A model generated the notes under the pieces. It ran no database searches, had not been told where the DNA came from, and saw only the letters and a program-made list of their open reading frames with translations. DNA of 64,000 nt, taken from Ornithinimicrobium pratense. GTDB taxonomy: Bacteria > Actinomycetota > Actinomycetes > Actinomycetales > Dermatophilaceae. Each line of letters opens with the position of its first letter. The stretch's first letter is position 1. The translations under genes were made by a program, and so were the position numbers. The stretch lies in contig NZ_CP044427.1 in assembly GCF_008843165.1 (NCBI RefSeq), positions 3,410,001 through 3,474,000 on the forward strand, in the 5' to 3' direction. Positions 26,999-36,687 of this stretch are shown here, piece after piece.

Positions 26999-27792
26999 GC
27001 TGGTGTGTGCGCCACGGCGAACACCCGGCGGAAGGGCAGGACGACGCCATACCCCTGGTCGGGGTAGGCCTGCCGCAGCCGCCGCTTGAACTCCGCCTCG
27101 AACCTCTCTCGGACCCCCTCCGGCAGCGCCTGTAGGGTCGGCCGCGCACCCGTGCCGGAGACCCAGGTGAAGACCGGGTCGGGGTCGCTCGCGCGCTCGC
27201 CCGGCAGGACGTGCAGGTAGGTGGTCTCCCACGCGTCCACGGTGCAGCCCTGCTCCTGGAGCGCCCGCAGGTAGACCCCCGGGTCGTGCGAGGAGGGCAC
27301 GGCCACCCCCTGGGTATGCGGCGCGAACGCCGGCTCTGCTGCCAGCTCCCGGCGGATCGTGTGGCTGGGCTCGTCGAAGTTGCCGGGGACCTGCATCGCA
27401 AACCACCCGCCGGGGGCGAGCCTGCCCACCAGGGCGGGCAGCAGCTCGAGGTGGCCCGGGACCCACTGGAGGGCCGCGTTGCTGATGAGGACGTCGACGG
27501 GGTCGCCGTGGGTCTTGGCCCACGCGACGATGTCGGCCACCCGGGCGTCGATCCCCTCGACCTGCCGGGCCTTCTCGACCATCTGCGGGCTGGTGTCCAG
27601 CCCCAGGACGTGCGCCTGGGGCCAGCGCTGGGCGAGCAGCCGGGTCAGGTTGCCAGGCCCGCAGCCCAGGTCGACGACTCGTGGGGGAGCCTCGGCGCCT
27701 ACCCGCGCGAGCAGTTCGACGAACGGGCGGCCCCGCTCGTCGGCGTAGGAGAGATAGCGATCGGGGTCCCACTCATGGCTCGTCCGCGTCAC
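26995..27792 (-). CDS. tam: trans-aconitate 2-methyltransferase-like protein
   Basis: A 265-residue SAM-dependent methyltransferase with the Tam pattern: W-DPDRYLSYADERGRPFVELLARV, motif I VVDLGCGPGN, ISNAALQWVPGH and GWFAMQVPGNFDEPSH. Tam methyl-esterifies trans-aconitate and related carboxylates to limit aconitase inhibition. GTG 27792 is favoured over a longer start because TACCGT sits 7 nt upstream. It is coupled to the downstream GNAT gene. Confidence 0.88.
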   Translation of the reverse strand: MTRTSHEWDPDRYLSYADERGRPFVELLARVGAEAPPRVVDLGCGPGNLTRLLAQRWPQAHVLGLDTSPQMVEKARQVEGIDARVADIVAWAKTHGDPVDVLISNAALQWVPGHLELLPALVGRLAPGGWFAMQVPGNFDEPSHTIRRELAAEPAFAPHTQGVAVPSSHDPGVYLRALQEQGCTVDAWETTYLHVLPGERASDPDPVFTWVSGTGARPTLQALPEGVRERFEAEFKRRLRQAYPDQGYGVVLPFRRVFAVAHTPA

Positions 27793-27836
27793 GTGCGCCA
27801 CGGTAGCCCGCGCGGAGCCGGCGTCGGTCGGCACCC

Positions 27837-27874
27837 GTCAGTCGCGCAGGGCAGGCGGGTCAGTCGCGCAGGGC
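27837..27874. repeat. 16-bp direct repeat at the 3' end of the hydrolase gene
   Basis: GTCAGTCGCGCAGGGC occurs at 27837-27852 and 27859-27874 (22-bp period). The second copy spans the stop codon of the minus-strand alpha/beta hydrolase, so the gene's last codons are duplicated just beyond its end. Confidence 0.85.
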
Positions 27875-29032
27875 GGCCAGGAGAGCGTCGACGAAGGTGT
27901 CGGTGTCGTCCAACCAGGGGTAGTGGGCGGCGCCGGCCAGCTCCACGGCCTCGCCGTGCGGGAAAAGTGCGGCAAGGTCCCGGGCCTGACGAGTGGTCGG
28001 GTGCAGGTCGAGCTCCCCGTGCAGGACGGTGACCGGGCCGGCGAACCCTGCCGCGGCTTCGCGGATCTGCTCCGTGTCCGGCAGCGGCTCGGCGTAGTAG
28101 GCAGCCAGCCGGTCGGCGCGGTCCCCGGTGGTCGTGGCCGCCAGCGCCTCGTGCTGCTCGCTCCACCGGCCGAAGGAGATGCGGGGATGCTCCACCGGGG
28201 TCCCGGAGCAGTCCACGGCCGCACGGGCGGCGGCATACTCCTTGTCCTGGGCGCAGCGGCGGGCGATCAGTGCCTCCACCCCGTCCGCGTCCTCCACCAC
28301 CCCGGCGACGCGGATCGCCGGGCAGACCAGGACGAGCCCGCGCACCCGGTCAGGGTGGGCAGCGAGGTAGGCCAGGGCCAGCGCGGCCCCGGCCGAGTGG
28401 GCGATGAGATTGACCGAGTCCGGGCCGAGGTCGGCACGCGCGGCGTCGACGACCGGCACCAGCTCGGTCACCCTGCGCCAGGGCAGGTCGACCACGGCGA
28501 GGGGATGCCGATGGGCGGCCCCGCCCAGGTCGCCGAGGTAGTGGGTGTCAAGGAGCGGGCCGCCGGGCAGGACCAGCGCCGGTCGGACGACGTCCAGGCC
28601 AAGCTCAGCCGTCCCCGCCGGCTCAGTCCCGAGCATGCGGTAGGCCCCTTCGCCGGTGTGTCGCACATCCTCCTGTTGCAGGAGGAGCCGCAGGGCAGCA
28701 AGCACTGCGGGCCCGGCGCTCGCGACCGACCCGGGGACGGCAGCGGCATACTCCTGCGACTGTCGGACCAGACCGAGATGCGACAGCGTCTCCCCCGGCG
28801 AGTAGCCCTCGTAGTCGACCCGGGTCACGCGGCCCGCCTCGCGCTCCACGGTGAGGTCGATGCAGGCGCGTCCGGATCGCTGTTCCCGCACCTGGGGCAG
28901 ATGCGGAAGGTGCTCCTGCACCAGGGCGTAGTTGCCGCACCACAGCAGGTAGTCCTCCCCACCCTGCGGGTCCCCGACGTCCCAGGGCTCCAGCAGCGCG
29001 CCGATCTGCTCGGTCAACTCAGCCCAGGTCAT
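27860..29032 (-). CDS. alpha/beta hydrolase with extra N-terminal region
   Basis: A 390-residue protein. The C-terminal ~240 residues form an alpha/beta hydrolase: HSAGAALALAYL with nucleophile Ser near 213, Asp in LHGELDLHP and His in AGAAHYPWLDD. The first ~130 residues (MTWAELTEQIGALLEPWDVGDPQ onward) are not part of that fold and I do not recognise them; they are acidic and predicted soluble. ATG 29032 is chosen over a longer start. Reaction unknown. Confidence 0.8.
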   Translation of the reverse strand: MTWAELTEQIGALLEPWDVGDPQGGEDYLLWCGNYALVQEHLPHLPQVREQRSGRACIDLTVEREAGRVTRVDYEGYSPGETLSHLGLVRQSQEYAAAVPGSVASAGPAVLAALRLLLQQEDVRHTGEGAYRMLGTEPAGTAELGLDVVRPALVLPGGPLLDTHYLGDLGGAAHRHPLAVVDLPWRRVTELVPVVDAARADLGPDSVNLIAHSAGAALALAYLAAHPDRVRGLVLVCPAIRVAGVVEDADGVEALIARRCAQDKEYAAARAAVDCSGTPVEHPRISFGRWSEQHEALAATTTGDRADRLAAYYAEPLPDTEQIREAAAGFAGPVTVLHGELDLHPTTRQARDLAALFPHGEAVELAGAAHYPWLDDTDTFVDALLAALRD

Positions 29033-29118
29033 AGGGCCGATGCTGCCGGATCGTCGTGCGTCGGACAACACCTCGACCCGCTGGCCAAAGCCGTCGCGGC
29101 AGTGACGCCACGCCCAGT

Positions 29119-30525
29119 TCAGCTCAGGAGGTCGCCTAGACCGGCGCTGGTGGGGACGAGCCCGCAGGCGCGCTCGTAGAAATCGGTGTGCTCCGCCGCG
29201 TAGTCAGCATGCAGCCACCGACAGCCGCGGGCCCTTGCCTCGTCCGCGGCTGCGCGCACGAGCGCGACACCGATCCCGCACCCTTGGCGGGCAGGGTCAA
29301 CGCACGTGTCGAGGAGGATCGCGTGCGCACCGCCGTCACCGACCACGTTGACGAATCCGACCAGCTCGCCGTCCGATCGGGCGGTCACCCAGAAAAGGCT
29401 GTGCCGCTCCAGCCGCTCGCGCCATGGGACACCAGCCGGTTCGTGTCGGAAAGCCGTGGCGTGCAGGTTGTCCAGCTCTGCGTCGGTGAGGGCGCCGCGC
29501 ACCGCGAGAGCCACGTCCGGTTGCACCCGCAGCTCAACCTGAAGCCAGGGGAAGCCGTCGAGGTCGTCCGCGGTGAGCGGGTCACCCTCGACCTCGGGCC
29601 CGGGCAGAAACTGGACGCCGGTGCCCGTCCGGCCGGTGCCGGGCAGCTCGCGCAGCTCGGCTGTGGGGATGCCGTGCTCGTAGCGCTGCGTCCACGCCCC
29701 GCTGGCCCGGTAGTTGCTGTGTTCGAGCCAGGTGGAGAGCGCTGCCACGGTGGACATCCCCTGGCGCGGCAGCCCGTCCGGCAGCAGCGGGGCATCGGGC
29801 TGCCCGAAGAAGCGGACATCCCGGGTGGCCATGACGGGCTTGCGGATCACCTGACCCGCGGGGTCCCGCCGGGTGTCGGTGCCGCGCCCGTCGTCGACGA
29901 CGGAGACCGACCCGTCCCGGCGCTGGGTGATGACCACGTGCCCGGTGCGGCCACGGTGCTCCGCCTCCTCCTCAGCGTAGGCGAGGACCTCCAGAATGAG
30001 GTGCCGGAGCCCGCCCGCGGCGTACCGTCCCGGGTCGTTCCTGATCTCCCTGAGGTGGTCCTGGTCGACCAGCCGCCCCCAGTCGTGCGTCGTGACCTCC
30101 CACGAGCTCGGGTCCCCAGGCGTGGCCTCGATCAGGTCACGCAGCCGCTCGAGGTCGGCCCGCACCGCGGCTGCGTCCAACTCCAGCTCGGCCGACGCCC
30201 TACCCTGCTGCCGGAGCGTGAAGATGACCTCTGAGCCGTCCGGGTGCGGCACGACCCGCAGCGGGTTGGTCACCACCTCACCGTCGGGCAGCACGACGAC
30301 GTGGTCGAGCACGCCGTAGCTGTTCGCCCCCGCGAACTGCACCCGGACCGTGCCCATCGGGGACTCCACGACCAGCCACTCGCCCTCCCGGCGCAGCTCA
30401 CCCGTGGCCAGGCCGGCCGCCCAGCCGGGCAGGTTGTTCGGATCACCGGCGAAGGCGCTGACCTCGGCCGCAGGCCGACTGATGACCACGCTCACGTGCT
30501 CGCTGCGCATGTGTCCGTGGCTCAC
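29119..30525 (-). CDS. three-domain fusion: SRPBCC + GyrB-like ATPase domain + GNAT
   Basis: A 468-residue protein with three recognisable parts. Residues 8-135 look like an SRPBCC/polyketide-cyclase ligand-binding fold. Residues 150-325 resemble the ATPase domain of GyrB: GGLRHLILEVLAYAEEEA parallels the GyrB helix carrying the catalytic Glu, then VSVVDDGRG, and YEHGIPTAEL...GTGRTGTGVQFLPG parallels the GyrB transducer entry. The Asn that binds Mg in GyrB is replaced (VLAYAEEEA), so hydrolysis is doubtful. Residues 345-468 are GNAT (DPARQGCGIGVALVRAAADEARARGCRWLHADYAAEH). The start follows GATGAT by 6 nt. Function unknown. Confidence 0.8.
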   Translation of the reverse strand: MSHGHMRSEHVSVVISRPAAEVSAFAGDPNNLPGWAAGLATGELRREGEWLVVESPMGTVRVQFAGANSYGVLDHVVVLPDGEVVTNPLRVVPHPDGSEVIFTLRQQGRASAELELDAAAVRADLERLRDLIEATPGDPSSWEVTTHDWGRLVDQDHLREIRNDPGRYAAGGLRHLILEVLAYAEEEAEHRGRTGHVVITQRRDGSVSVVDDGRGTDTRRDPAGQVIRKPVMATRDVRFFGQPDAPLLPDGLPRQGMSTVAALSTWLEHSNYRASGAWTQRYEHGIPTAELRELPGTGRTGTGVQFLPGPEVEGDPLTADDLDGFPWLQVELRVQPDVALAVRGALTDAELDNLHATAFRHEPAGVPWRERLERHSLFWVTARSDGELVGFVNVVGDGGAHAILLDTCVDPARQGCGIGVALVRAAADEARARGCRWLHADYAAEHTDFYERACGLVPTSAGLGDLLS

Positions 30526-30643
30526 CTGCCCATCATCGCGACCCCTCCCCCGCGCGTGTGGCCCGGGGCCTCGAGGCGGGGGCTACGGCCTCCATGGCGT
30601 CATGACTGCGGCGTGACTTGGCGCCTGCGATGACTCCTCCCCC

Positions 30644-30666
30644 ACCCGGCCCCACACGGGCCGGGT
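30644..30666. terminator. strong GC hairpin between convergent or tandem ends
   Basis: ACCCGGCCC-CACAC-GGGCCGGGT, a perfect 9-bp stem with a 5-nt loop, lying 38 bp beyond the stop of the HAD gene on the minus strand. A terminator for that gene is likely; no U-tract. Confidence 0.6.
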
Positions 30667-30670
30667 TAGA

Positions 30671-30724
30671 CACCACTGCGCGGGGGCGGATCCCTGCGCG
30701 GGGTCACACCACTGCGCGGGGGCG
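30671..30724. repeat. 18-bp direct repeat at 3' end of HAD gene
   Basis: CACCACTGCGCGGGGGCG is present at 30671-30688 and 30707-30724 (36-bp period), with a related CCCTGCGCGGGG between. The second copy lies within the last codons of the HAD gene, just inside its stop codon. Confidence 0.85.
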
Positions 30725-31339
30725 CGGACCCTGCGGACGACCACGGGTCTGATCGTGAGCACCGGCGAGCGCCCCGACGCCTGGGAGGCGTAAGGCCGCG
30801 ACGGACGCGTCACCGCGGTCGAAGCGGTCGGTGAGGTCGAGCGCAGCGGTGACCGCGTCTGGCAGGTTGGCGGCCAGCACGTCCGGCCAGGCGTCCGCGA
30901 GGTCCGGTGCCGAGGAGCGTCCATAGGTGACCGCCACGGTGCGCAGCTGGGCCTTGCGCCCCATGGTGACAGCGCCGGTCAAGTCGCTGATGACCGCCAC
31001 CTGGCACAGCGATCCGTCCCAGCGCAGCAGCTGCAACGCCCGGTGCGCCGGCACCGGCGACGGCAGCCAGCGGGCTGTGTCAGAACGGGCCACCACGGCC
31101 TGGACATAGGGCTTGAGCCCGGTGGCCCGCAACAGCTCCTCGGCCCACCCGGACGGCAGGGTCGTCAGTGCGGCGCAGGCGACCCGGTACCCCGCGAGCC
31201 GCTGCAGTTGCCCCGGCACCCCAGGGCGGATCGCACGACCGACCTCGTGCGGCCCGGCCAGGTCGCGCGTCAGCGTCGTGTCGAGCAGGACACCGTCGAG
31301 GTCCAGCAGGACTGCGCGCGACCAACGATGGTCGGTCAT
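30704..31339 (-). CDS. HAD-superfamily hydrolase-like protein
   Basis: A 211-residue protein with HAD motif I DLDGVLLDT near residue 13. Motif II is weak (ALTTLPSG) and the motif III/IV area reads VISDLTGAV rather than the usual GD...D, so phosphatase activity may be reduced or specialised. The last 30 residues are Arg/Pro-rich and overlap an 18-bp repeat. It lies 81 bp downstream of the S8 protease on the same strand, after a hairpin. Confidence 0.75.
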   Translation of the reverse strand: MTDHRWSRAVLLDLDGVLLDTTLTRDLAGPHEVGRAIRPGVPGQLQRLAGYRVACAALTTLPSGWAEELLRATGLKPYVQAVVARSDTARWLPSPVPAHRALQLLRWDGSLCQVAVISDLTGAVTMGRKAQLRTVAVTYGRSSAPDLADAWPDVLAANLPDAVTAALDLTDRFDRGDASVAALRLPGVGALAGAHDQTRGRPQGPRPRAVV

Positions 31340-31376
31340 CTCCCGGGCACCTTCCGCGAGGACGGCGCCCGGCCGC

Positions 31377-31393
31377 CGGCCCCGCAGGGGCCG
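31377..31393 (-). terminator. hairpin after S8 protease gene
   Basis: CGGCCCC-GCA-GGGGCCG, a 7-bp stem and 3-nt loop in the 81-bp gap downstream of the protease on the minus strand. Confidence 0.5.
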
Positions 31394-31420
31394 ACGACCG
31401 AGGCGTGGTGGGGATCGGGG

Positions 31421-32626
<1,206 letters not shown>

Positions 32627-32876
32627 TACTCACTCCTTGCAGGGGGGCGCGGGGACTCCGCGGTGGCTAGGAAGACTGGCCCACCGGCCGCTAACTGGGT
32701 AGACCCCAGAGGTCGATCCGGGCCGATCCTTGACAAACTCTGACTGCCGGTTTGCCCGTGCTTGACCGCTTGTTCGCGTGTCGTTCACCTGCCCGGCGTG
32801 TCCCGGTCCGCGCGCACCCTGCCCCATCACGCCTCGAACGGTCGCCAGGGGCGAGCGGTCCCACTATGGTCGGGCC

Positions 32877-33503
32877 ATGTACGACATACGCCCCGTCCGG
32901 GCCGAGGAATGGCGCGAGTCCCGGGACCTGCAGCTGCGGGCCCTGCAGGACGAGGACGCCGCGGTGGCCTTCTTCGAGACCTACGACGAGGCGCTGGTCA
33001 AACCAGAGGAGGAATGGCGCAACTGGGCCAAGATGGCCGGCTCCGACGCGGAGGGGACGCCTTTCATCCGTGACTTCGTGGCGGTCACCCTCTTCGGGGA
33101 GTGGGTGGCGACCAGCACCCTGCTCATCCGGATGGCCGGTGACCCCGAGCTGGGCGGCGGGACGGTCGAGACGGACCGGGGCGAGTTCATCGGGGTATGG
33201 ATCGACCCCCAGCACCGAGGTCAGGGGTTGTTCACCCGCCTGGTGGAGGCGGGTATGTCGTGGCTCGCCGACAACGCGATCTCCCGCTCGGCCTTGTGGG
33301 TGCACGAGGAGAACGGCCGTGCCCGGCGCGCCTTCGAGGGGGTCGGCTTCGAGCGGACCGGGCTCCGGGTGGTGGAGAGCAAGGGCCCGGAGATCCAGCT
33401 GGGGCGCCCGGTCCGGCTGGACTCGTCAGCAGGGCTGGGCGGGGCCGTCGGCGGATACTCCGCGCCCCAGGCGACGAGCCGGGGTCCTTTCCCGGCGCCG
33501 TGA
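32877..33503 (+). CDS. GNAT-family N-acetyltransferase
   Basis: A 208-residue acetyltransferase beginning MYDIRPVRAEEWRESRDLQLRALQDE, with the CoA-binding segment VWIDPQHRGQGLFTRLVEAGMSWLADNAISRSALWVHEENGRARRAFEGVGFERTG. About 35 residues of Ser/Gly-rich tail follow. It is divergent from the S8 protease with 250 bp between starts. TATGGT lies 6 nt before the ATG. Substrate unknown. Confidence 0.88.
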   Translation: MYDIRPVRAEEWRESRDLQLRALQDEDAAVAFFETYDEALVKPEEEWRNWAKMAGSDAEGTPFIRDFVAVTLFGEWVATSTLLIRMAGDPELGGGTVETDRGEFIGVWIDPQHRGQGLFTRLVEAGMSWLADNAISRSALWVHEENGRARRAFEGVGFERTGLRVVESKGPEIQLGRPVRLDSSAGLGGAVGGYSAPQATSRGPFPAP

Positions 33504-33618
33504 CTGCGGATGAGACATCCCCCGACCGTCGCGAGATGACCCGGTCAGCGCCCGCGACTGCGCTGCCCCTTCTCGCCGTGCCGGGCAGTCTCACCCCTCT
33601 CCCCGGGCATGGGCAGGC

Positions 33619-34644
33619 TCACCCCTCCTCGGCGCGGTCCCGGCCGTCCGCCGTGTGCGGGTGCTCGTCGATCCCCTCGACGGCGGCGCTGAAGTCCGGC
33701 TCCGTGCTGGGGCGACGGTCCAGGTGGATGCCGGCGATCATGCAGCGGACAGATCCACCCGCGAGCTCGATGGTCGGGATATCGACGGCGACGATCTCGC
33801 AGGACTCCTCGATGACGGCGACCTGCTCCTGCGTGAGGCTGCGCCGGGCCCGGGCCGACATCGCCATCACGTAGCGACGCCTGCCGTCCGGCGTCCGGGT
33901 GCACAGCTCCACGGCGTTGCCGGCGAACTCCCGGACCTGCTCCTCGGTCAGCTCCACCACCCGGCGCCCGTTGACCGAGAGCCGTTCCCGGACCTCCTGA
34001 CGGCGCTGCTCATCGACGATCATGTCCAGGGCGAAGAGGGCGACATCCGTTCCGACACAGGCCATCACATTGGTGTGGTAGACCGGCACACCGTCGGAGT
34101 CGACCGCGTCGAAGGCCATCGGCTCATAGCCGAAATCGGTGCAGAAGCGCTCCAGGACGTGTGAGTCCATGCGGTGGCTGCGCGCGGCGTAGGCCACCCG
34201 CGAGACGTGGTCGAGCACCATCGCGCCGGTGCCCTCCAGGAAGATCCCGTCCGGCTCCAGGCCGGAGTAGTCCATGATCGTCTGCACCCGGTAGCGCGAT
34301 TTGAGCATCTCCAGCACGTCCGCGCGCCGCTCGTGGCGGCGGTTGGAGGCGTACATCGGGTAGACGGCCACATAGCCACCGGCGTGCGTGGACAGCCAGT
34401 TGTTCGGGAAGACGCTGTCGGGGCGGGTGTGGTCCTCGTCCTCGAAGACGTGCACGGTGACGCCGACCTCCCGCAACGCCGCCGCGAGCGCATCCATCTC
34501 GCCCAGCGCCCGTGCGGCGGTGTCGTCCACCGACTGCCCGCGGGGGACGTCGGCCTGGAAGGCGTTGTCCGCGGCGGTTTCGGGGTTCGGGACGAAACGC
34601 AGGGCGCGGATCAGGATGACGGCAGAGGGGGACTGGGCACTCAC
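33619..34644 (-). CDS. ctlX: CtlX-type hydrolase of the arginine deiminase/amidinotransferase fold
   Basis: A 341-residue guanidino-modifying-enzyme-fold protein. Visible landmarks are DSVFPNNWLSTHAGGYVAVYPM, FLEGTGAMVLDHVSRVAYAARS, YHTNVMACVGTDVALF and, near 300, ELAGGSVRCMIAGIHL with the catalytic Cys. The family includes the citrulline-utilisation hydrolase CtlX. A Glu/Asp-rich C-terminal tail is extra. TAGATT lies 8 nt before the GTG start. No arginine or citrulline genes are nearby. Confidence 0.85.
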   Translation of the reverse strand: MSAQSPSAVILIRALRFVPNPETAADNAFQADVPRGQSVDDTAARALGEMDALAAALREVGVTVHVFEDEDHTRPDSVFPNNWLSTHAGGYVAVYPMYASNRRHERRADVLEMLKSRYRVQTIMDYSGLEPDGIFLEGTGAMVLDHVSRVAYAARSHRMDSHVLERFCTDFGYEPMAFDAVDSDGVPVYHTNVMACVGTDVALFALDMIVDEQRRQEVRERLSVNGRRVVELTEEQVREFAGNAVELCTRTPDGRRRYVMAMSARARRSLTQEQVAVIEESCEIVAVDIPTIELAGGSVRCMIAGIHLDRRPSTEPDFSAAVEGIDEHPHTADGRDRAEEG

Positions 34645-34848
34645 GTTGGCGCAATCTAGCCCATCTCGGCGGGGCCACCCCTCACCGGTCAGGCCAGACC
34701 AAGTTCGTGTGCCCTGGGGGTCCCGAAGCCAGGCGAAGGAGCACGGTCCTGGCCTCCGGGTTCGTCGGCGTCCATGGGCACGTGAAAACTCGTCATGGGC
34801 TAACTGCTGTGGGCCCGGTCGTTCGTGCGGTGGGCCCGAAGGGACGGC

Positions 34849-35487
34849 TCAGCGGGCCGGGGGCCTCACGGCGCGCACCATCTCCAGCACACCGGCGGTG
34901 CGGCGGTGGCTCTCCACCACCTGCAGCCCGGCCGCCTCCAGCAGCGTGCGCGGCCGGCGGGTGAAGTGCTCCTCCTGCAGCGGCACGGTGACCGTCTCCA
35001 GCAGGCGCTGCCCCAGCCGCAGCGGCCAGACGCTGGAGCGGACATGGTCGGCGAGCAGCAGCTGGCCGCCGGGGCGCAGCACCCTGGCGATCTCGGTCAG
35101 CGCCAACGGCACGTCGGGCACGCAGCACAGGACGTAGGTGGCCACCACCGAGTCGAAGGAGCCGTCCTCGAAGGGCAAGTCCCCCACGTCTGCTGGCAGA
35201 AGCCGGGCCGGCAGGGCCAGGCTCAGGTCCCGGCCCAGGCCCGTCAGCTTGTGCCGGGTCTCCTCGAGCATCCCGGTGCTGGGGTCGGTGGCGATGAGCT
35301 CGACGTCCGGCCCGTAGTGGGCCAGGTTGGCCCCGGTGCCGACACCCACCTCCAGGGTCCTGCCGGTGGCGCGCGCGCAGACCCAGGTGCGCCCGTGCCA
35401 GAGGAGACGCCGCTCCAGCCAGGCGGTGCGGGCGTCATACCGCGGCGCGTGGCGGTCCCACACCTCACGGCGGGTCCTCCCGGCCAT
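34849..35487 (-). CDS. class I SAM-dependent methyltransferase
   Basis: A 212-residue methyltransferase of the UbiE/PmtA-like small-molecule or phospholipid type, with motif I LEVGVGTGANLAHY, LPFEDGSFDSVVATYVLCCVPD and LRPGGQLLLADHVRS. GGGAGAG precedes the ATG. Divergent from the cupin gene. The 204 bp between it and ctlX contain no gene that I can support. Confidence 0.87.
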   Translation of the reverse strand: MAGRTRREVWDRHAPRYDARTAWLERRLLWHGRTWVCARATGRTLEVGVGTGANLAHYGPDVELIATDPSTGMLEETRHKLTGLGRDLSLALPARLLPADVGDLPFEDGSFDSVVATYVLCCVPDVPLALTEIARVLRPGGQLLLADHVRSSVWPLRLGQRLLETVTVPLQEEHFTRRPRTLLEAAGLQVVESHRRTAGVLEMVRAVRPPAR

Positions 35488-35668
35488 CGTGCTCTCTCCC
35501 TGCCCTGATCATCATCGTGAGGCGACTCTCACCCGGTCATCCTGCCATCGGGGCCGCCCACCCGCGGTCCGTCAAAGTGCGATCCAGGGCCACGAGTCGC
35601 ACCGCGATGGCCGGTAAGAGATGCTGGGGTCGTCCCGAACGTCCGACGAGAACGAGGAGCATGCAGTC

Positions 35669-36145
35669 ATGTCCGTGACCGACAACGGCCCCCGACCCAA
35701 CGCCTTCAACATCGAGGCCGAGACCCGCGCCAACGCCAACTACCGGACCGTCGCCTGGACGGGCAAGTATCTGCAGGTGACGCTGATGTCGATCCCGGCC
35801 GGGGAGTCGATCGGGCTCGAGGTGCACCCGGAGACGGACCAGTTCCTGCGCCTGGACGCCGGTCGAGGCCGGTGCGTCATGGGCCCGGCCGAGGACGACC
35901 TGACCTTCGAGCAGGAGGTCACGGATGGGTGGTCGATTCAAGTGCCGGCGGGTATGTGGCACGACGTGATCAACACCGGCGACGAGCCGCTGCAGGTCTA
36001 CGCCATCTACGCGCCGGTGCACCACGCCGCCGGCATTGTGCACGAGACCGCGGACGACTCCGAGCGCGACGAGGAGTCGGGCCAGGACGAGCCGCCGAGC
36101 TGGACCGTGCAGCCTGGCAGCGGCGAGCCGGACCAGTCGGCCTGA
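35669..36145 (+). CDS. cupin-domain protein
   Basis: A 158-residue single-domain cupin: motif 1 GESIGLEVHPETDQFLRLDAGRGRCVMG and motif 2 PAGMWHDVINTGDEPLQVYAIYAPVHH supply His/Glu metal ligands. The acidic tail (about 25 residues) is variable. It resembles the family of short mannose-6-phosphate-isomerase-like cupins. CGAGGAGC at 35653 serves the ATG. The next gene starts 34 bp downstream. Confidence 0.87.
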   Translation: MSVTDNGPRPNAFNIEAETRANANYRTVAWTGKYLQVTLMSIPAGESIGLEVHPETDQFLRLDAGRGRCVMGPAEDDLTFEQEVTDGWSIQVPAGMWHDVINTGDEPLQVYAIYAPVHHAAGIVHETADDSERDEESGQDEPPSWTVQPGSGEPDQSA

Positions 36146-36178
36146 CCCACGGGCCGCGCGCCGCGGCATACTCGGTGG

Positions 36179-36628
36179 ATGACGGAGGGCGCCACCCCGA
36201 CCTGGTCCGCCGACGCTGACGCTCACGCCCAGAAGTGTCTGCGCCGCGTGCGCGGGATCTGCCTGCCCTTCCCCGGTGCTGCGGAAAAGGTGTCTCACGG
36301 TTCGCCGACCTTTTACACCCGCAAGGTGTTCGCGGTCTTCGGCGGCTCACTCAAGGGCGACCATGACGCACCCGTCGCCCGCAACGCGCTGCTGTTCCTG
36401 CCCGACGAGTCCGAGCGGGAGGCGCTGGTGCAGGACGACTGCTTCTTCGTCCCCGCCTACCTCGGGCCGGCGGGCTGGCTGGGCCTCAGTTTCCACCGCG
36501 TAGGCGACGTCGACCGGGTGGACTGGGATGAGGTGGCCGAGCTGGTCGAGATGTCTTACCGGCTGACCGCCCCGGTCACGCTGATCCGGGAGCTGGACGG
36601 CCAGGCTGGGTCGACGCGAGGCCGGTGA
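36179..36628 (+). CDS. MmcQ/YjbR-family protein
   Basis: A 149-residue protein with the YjbR fold signature: CLPFPGAAEKVSHGSPTFYTRKVFAVFGG, LLFLPDESEREALVQDDCFFVPAYLGPAGWLGL and a C-terminal YRLTAP. The family is called DNA-binding, but its role is undefined. CATACT lies 6 nt upstream of the ATG, so it has its own promoter despite the cupin gene 33 bp away. Confidence 0.85.
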   Translation: MTEGATPTWSADADAHAQKCLRRVRGICLPFPGAAEKVSHGSPTFYTRKVFAVFGGSLKGDHDAPVARNALLFLPDESEREALVQDDCFFVPAYLGPAGWLGLSFHRVGDVDRVDWDEVAELVEMSYRLTAPVTLIRELDGQAGSTRGR

Positions 36629-36687
36629 GGCCGGCGCGGGCAGCTCAGGCCGGCGGGTGTGTCAGTGCCGGCTGGTTGAGTGCGTGC

